Below are positions 58,621-64,000 of a stretch of 64,000 nt of DNA, piece after piece. Made by a program: the position numbers and the translations under genes. Location of the stretch: contig CM049320.1 of assembly GCA_026874595.1 (NCBI GenBank), positions 46,264,714 to 46,328,713 on the forward strand, read 5' to 3'. The stretch is from Sipunculus nudus. Lineage: Eukaryota; Annelida; Sipuncula; Golfingiida; Sipunculidae. The notes under the pieces were generated by a model that was not told the DNA's origin, did not search any database, and saw only the letters and a list, made by a program, of their open reading frames with translations. Positions within the stretch are counted from its first letter, which is position 1. Each line of letters opens with the position of its first letter.

Positions 58621-59335
58621 ATGACAACAATCATGTCAGTTTCTCAGCTGTCATTACATCTGGTGTCCCAAAACCTGGTGTGTTTATTGATCTCAAGTGG
58701 ATGTCCTATACTAATCACCCTGTCTGTCAGTCTGTCTGTTTGTACGTCTGTCTGTCTGTCAATCCGTCCATCCACACAAATTAGTTTCCAGATGATAACT
58801 CCAGTTAAGTTTGATATATTATTTTCAAACTTAACTTATAAATGGCCCACCACTAAAGTAAGAACGATGTTGATTTTGGGGTCCAAAGGTCAAAGGTCAA
58901 GGTCACAGGACCCATTTCTTTAAAAGAAATGTGTATGCAATTGAAACCAAACTTTTCATCGCAAACCTTCCATCTTCAAGATATTGCTAACCTGCCACAA
59001 GGGGAAGATTCTGTTTGATTTTTAGGTCAAAGGTCAAGGTTACAGGGCCCATCCATTCACAAATTAGTTTATGGATGATAACTCTGCTTTGGATAGACAG
59101 ACTGGCTTCAAACTTGATTTAATAATGACCAACCACATATGAAAATTCATTTTGATTTTCAGGGTCCAGCGATCTAAGTTGAAGGTCACAGAAGCCACAT
59201 CTTTAAAAAGATTGTGGATACACTGTAAATCAAACTTTTCATCCTGAACTTTCCAACGTTCACACATGGCTTACTTGCCCAAAGTGAGGAAACCTGTAGA
59301 ATTTGGGGTTATCTGGTCAGAGGTCAAGGTCATTT
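58621..59335 (+). mobile_element. GTCTG-headed repeat carrying AGGTCA repeats
   Basis: After a (GTCTG/GTCC)n stretch (58,722-58,775) the core repeats about every 145-150 bp twice or three times: TTAGTTTCCAGATGATAACT, then GGTCAAAGGTCAAGGTCAC. AGGTCA occurs at 58,887, 58,894 and 58,900 (spacing 1 and 0), again as AGGTCAAAGGTCAAGGT near 59,023 and AGGTCAAGGTCA at 59,321. The 5' and 3' ends are not clear; it is cut by the family F head at 59,336. Confidence 0.7.
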
Positions 59336-62300
59336 TTATGCCCCCGCCACAAAGTGGCCGGGGCATATAGTTTTACCCATGTCCGTCATTCCGTCCTTCC
59401 GTCATTCCGAAATATATCAGTTGTACGGACTTTTTTTCGCAGTGCCTGCAGATATTGGCCTGATTTTTGGTGTGTGGGCAGATATAGACCAGTTACAGAT
59501 CAAGTTTGCGTTTCGTCCTGGTTGACCTACTTTTGACCATTTTACGGCTCCTAAACTTAGAAAATTTCATGAAAAATAGAAATTTCATGACAAATACAAA
59601 TGTACGGACATTTTTTCGCAATGCCTGCGGATATTGGCCTGATTTTTGGTGTGTAGGCAGATAATGACCAGTTACGGATTGAGTTTGCGTTTCGTCCTGG
59701 TTGACCTACTTTTGAACGTTTTACACCTCCTTAACTTAGAAAATTTCATGAAAAATAGAAATATTCATGACAGATACACATGTACGGACTTTTTTTCGCA
59801 ATGCCTGCAGATATTGGCCTGATTTTTGGTGTGGGGGCTGATATAGACCAGTTACAGATCGAGTTCACGTTTTGTCCTGGTTGACCTACTTTTGACTGTT
59901 TTACGGATCCTGAACATAGAAAATTTCATGAAAAATATGAAATTTCATGACAAATACACATGTACAGACTTTTTTTCGCAATGCCTGCAGATATTGGCCT
60001 GATTTTTGGTGTGTTGGCAGATATTGACCAGTTACAGATCGAGTTCGCGTTTTGTCCCAGTTGACCTACTTTTGACCATTTGACGGTGCTCTAACATAGA
60101 AAATTTCATAAAAAAGTGCACATGTATAGACTTTATTTCGCAGTGCCTGCAGATATGGGCCTGATTTTTGGTGTGTAGGCAGATAATGACCAGTTACAGA
60201 TTGAGTTCTTGTTTTGTCCCAGTTGACCTACTTTTGACCATTTGACTGCTCCTGAACATAGAAAGTTTCATGAAAAATAGAAATTTTCATAACAAATGCA
60301 TATGTACTGACCTTTTTTCCTCAATGCCTGCAGAAACCACCCTGATTTTTTAAGTGTGGCCAGATAATGACAGTTACAAATCAAGTTCGCGTTTCGTCCC
60401 GGTTGACCTACTTTTGACTGTTTTACAGATCCTAAACTTAGAAAATTTCATGAAAAATAGAAATTTTCATGACAAATACACTTGTACGGACTTTTTTTCG
60501 CAATGCCTGCAGATATTGGCCTGATTTTTTGTGTATTGGCAGATAATGACCAGTTACGGATTGAGTTCGCGTTTTGTCCCGGTTGACCTATTTTTGAACG
60601 TTTTACGCCTCCTTAACTTAAAAAATTTCATGAAAAATAGAAATATTCATGACAGATACACATGTACAGACTTTTTTTTGCAATGCCTGCAGATATTGGC
60701 CTGATTTTTGGTGTGTGGGCTGATATAGACCAGTTACAGATCGAGTTCGCGTTTTGTCCTGGTTGACCTACTTTTGACTGTTTTACGGATCCTGAACATA
60801 GAAAATTTCATGAAAAATATGAAATTTCATGACAAATACACATGTACAGACTTTTTTTCGCAATGCCTGCAGATATTGGCCTGATTTTTGGTGTGTTAGC
60901 AGATATTGACCAGTAACAGATTGAGTTCGCGTTTTGTCCCAGTTGACCTACTTTTGACCATTTGACGGTGCTCTAACATAGAAAATTTCATAAAAAAGTG
61001 CACATGTATGGGTTTTTTTTTGCAGTGCCTGCAGATACGGGCCTGATTTTTGGTGTGTAGGCAGATAATGACCAGTTACAGACCGAGTTCTTGTTTTGTC
61101 CCAGTTGACCTGCTTTTGACCATTTGACTGCTCCTGAACATAGAAAGTTTCATGAAAAATAGAAATTTTCATAACAAAGGCATATGTACTGACTTTTTTT
61201 CCTCAATGCCTGCAGATACCACCCTGATTTTTTATGTGTGGGCAGATAATGACAGTTACAGATCAAGTTTGCGTTTTGTCCAGGTTGACCTACTTTTGAC
61301 TGTTTTACGGCTCCTAAACTTAGAAAATTTCATGAAAAATAGAAATTTTCATGACAAATACACATGTACGGACTTTTTTTCACAATGCCTGCAGATATTG
61401 GCCTGATTTTTTGTGTGTGGGCAGATATTGACCAGTTACAGATCAAGTTCGCGTTTCATCCCAGTTGACCTACTTTTGAACGTTTTACGCCTCCTTAACT
61501 TAGAAAACCTCATGAAAAATAGAAATATTCATGACAGATACACATGTACGGACTTTTTTTCTCAATGCCTGCAGATATTGGCCTGATTTTTGGTGTGTGG
61601 GCAGTTATAGACCAGTTACAGATCGAGTTCGCGTTTCGTCCCGGTTGACCTACTTTTGACTGTTTTACGGTGAAAAATATGAAATTTCATGACAAATACA
61701 CATGTACAGACTTTTTTTCGCAATGCCTGCAGATATTGGCCTGATTTTTGGTGTGTGGGCAGATATTGACCAGTTACAGATTGAGTTCACGTTTTGTCCC
61801 AGTTGACCGACTTTTGACCATTTGACGGTGCTCTAACATAGAAAATTTCATAAAAAAGCGCACATGTATGGGTTTTTTTTCGCAGTGCCTGCAGATACGG
61901 GCCTGATTTTTGGTGTGTAGGCAGATAATGACCAGTTACAGATCGAGTTCTTGTTTTGTCCCAGTTGACCTACTTTTGACCATTTGACTGCTCCTGAACA
62001 TAGAAAGTTTCATGAAAAATAGAAATTTTCATAACAAAGGCATATGTACTGACTTTTTTTCCTCAATGCCTGCAGATACCACCCTGATTTTTTATGTGTG
62101 GGCAGATAATGACAGTTACAAATCAAGTTCCGTTTCGTCCTGGTTGACCTACTTTTGACTGTTTAACAGCTCCTAAACTTAGAAAATTTCATGAAAAATA
62201 GAAATTTTCATGACAAATACACATGTACGGACTTTTTTTCACAATGCCTGCAGATATTGGCCTGATTTTTTGTGTATGGGCAGATAATGACCAGTTACGG

Positions 62301-64000
62301 ATTGAGTTCACGTTTCATCCCGGTTGACCTACTTTTGAACATTTTACGCCTCCTTAACTTAGAAAATTTCATGAAAAATAGAAATATTCATGACAGATAC
62401 ACATGTACGGACTTTTTTTCGCAATGCCTGCAGATATTGGCCTGATTTTTTGTGTGTGGGCTGATATAGACCAGTTACAGATCGAGTTCACGTTTCTTCC
62501 TGGTTGACCTACTTTTGACTGTTTTACGGATCCTGAACATAGAAAATTTCATGAAAAATATGAAATTTCATGACAAATACACATGTACAGACTTTTTTTC
62601 GCAATGCCTGCAGATATTGGCCTGATTTTTTGGGTGTGTTAGCAGATATTGACCAGTTACAGATTGAGTTCGCGTTTTGTCCCACTTGACCTACTTTTGA
62701 CCATTTGACGGTGCTCTAACATAGAAAATTTCATAAAAAAGTGCACATGTATGGACTTTATTTCGCAGTGCCTGCAGATACGGGCCTGATTTTTGGTGTG
62801 TAGGCAGATAATGACCAGTTACAGATCGAGTTCTTGTTTTGTCCCAGTTGACCTACTTTTGACCATTTGACTGCTCCTGAATATAGATAGTTTCATGAAA
62901 AATAGAAATTTTCATAACAAATGCATATGTACTGACTTTTTTTCCTCAATGCCTGCAGATACCACCCTGATTTTTTAAGTGTGGGCAGATAATGACAGTT
63001 ACAAATCAAGTTCGCGTTCCGTCCCGGTTGACCTACTTTTGACCATTTGACGGTGCTCTTACATAGAAAATTTCATAAAAAAGTGCACATGTATGGGGTT
63101 TTTTTCGCAGTGCCTGCAGATACTGGCCTGATTTTTGGTGTGTAGGCAGATAATGACCAGTTACAGATCGAGTTCTTGTTTTGTCCCAGTTGACCTACTT
63201 TTGACCATTTGACTGCTCCTGAACATAGAAAGTTTCATGAAAAATAGAAATTTTCATAACAAAGGCATATGTACTGACTTTTTTACCTCAATGCCTGCAG
63301 ATACCACCCTGATTTTTTAAGTGTGGGCAGATAATGACAGTTACAAATCAAGTTCGTGTTTCGTCCCGGTTGACCTACTTTTGACCATTTGACGGTGCTC
63401 TAACATAGAAAATTTCATAAAAAAGTACACATGTATTGGTTTTTTTTCGCAGTGCCTGCAGATACGGGCCTGATTTTTGGTGTGTAGGCAGATAATGACC
63501 AGTTACAGATCGAGTTCTTGTTTTGTCCCAGTTGACCTACTTTTGACCATTTGACTGCTCCTGAACATAGAAAGTTTCATGAAAAATAGAAATTTTCATA
63601 ACAAAGGCATATGTACTGACTTTTTTTCCTCAATGCCTGCAGATACCACCCTGATTTTTTATGTGTGGGCAGATAATGACAGTTACAAATCAAGTTCGCG
63701 TTTCGTCCTGGTTGACCTACTTTTGACTGTTTTACAGCTCCTAAACTTAGAAAATTTCATGAAAAATAGAAATTTTCATGACAAATACACTTGTACGGAC
63801 TTTTTTTCGCAATGCCTGCAGATATTGGCCTGTTTTTTTGTGTATGGGCAGATAATGACCAGTTACGGATTGAGTTCGCGTTTCGTCCCGGTCGACCAAC
63901 TTTTGAACGTTTTACGCCTCCTTAACTTAGAAAATTTCATGAAAAAATAGAAATATTCATGACAGATACACATGTACAGACTTTTTTTCGCAATGCCTGC
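59336..64000 (+). mobile_element. family F Helitron-like element, 180-bp core, runs off the window
   Basis: The head hairpin spans 59,338-59,366 (arms ATGCCCC and GGGGCAT, inner stem GCCAC/GTGGC, loop AAA). It is preceded by a T-run and followed by GTCCGTCATTCCGTCC. About 25 tandem core units of ~180 bp follow: CAGATATTGGCCTGATTTTT, GACCAGTTACAGATCGAGTT, GGTTGACCTACTTTTGACC, then AAAATTTCATGAAAAATAG. Subtypes recur in order every ~880 bp (five units). No tail before the window end. Short frames such as 63,579-63,950 are repeat by-products. Confidence 0.9.

Noticed and set aside
61152-63950. Frames of 84-123 codons that resemble each other (MKNRNFHNKG...)
   Set aside because: Similarity comes from the family F tandem units, not from coding conservation.

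Overview
The window looks like gene-poor, repeat-dominated nuclear DNA of an animal, most likely a bivalve mollusc. That placement is inference. It rests on (i) many Helitron-like elements with a hairpin head, a GTCC/GTCTG microsatellite and a tandem-repeat core, an organisation known from bivalve 'pearl'-type elements and from Helentron/DINE elements; (ii) a tRNA-derived SINE with a central domain like those common in molluscs; and (iii) fragments of Ty3/Gypsy and DIRS-like retroelements. No complete protein-coding gene is visible. Almost all open reading frames here are chance readings of repeats. Layout: 1-14,150 is a homogeneous satellite with a 129-bp unit, passing at 14,150 into a diverged 61-bp short form that ends near 17,073. 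17,074-18,690 is mostly low-copy AT-rich DNA with one plausible 61-nt coding exon. 18,692-27,285 is a mosaic of Helitron-like pieces (families called A, C and D here), a broken Ty3/Gypsy pol, a SINE with a perfect 10-bp target duplication, a 144-bp tandem array and a MITE-like element. 27,286-34,672 is a second, unrelated 61-bp tandem array; most units in its central part carry a polypyrimidine-TAG splice acceptor-like site and a CAG|GTATGT donor-like site around a 24-nt interval. 34,676-41,175 is families B, C and two further dispersed repeats, with a 1.35-kb low-copy insert. 41,176-47,331 is AT-rich with microsatellites, but holds a CpG-rich island (44,440-45,470) with the best candidate for a real gene start, an ATG exon of 49 codons ending at a GTAAGT donor. 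47,332-48,612 is a decayed DIRS-like tyrosine-recombinase retroelement on the minus strand. 48,613-64,000 is families A, B, E and F, nested in each other. The main result is that the Helitron-like families, which look unrelated, share one core module. ATCTC (or a near match) is followed 29 nt later by an NAAATTT block and exactly 81 nt later (79 in D) by the palindrome GGTGGCGCCACC. Heads of families A and F also share one hairpin geometry (7-bp stem, 1 mismatch, 5-bp stem, 3-nt loop; 29 nt in total) with no sequence in common. Two insertions can be checked against empty-site paralogues inside the window, which fixes element boundaries. Alignments were made by eye, so copy numbers and identities are approximate.
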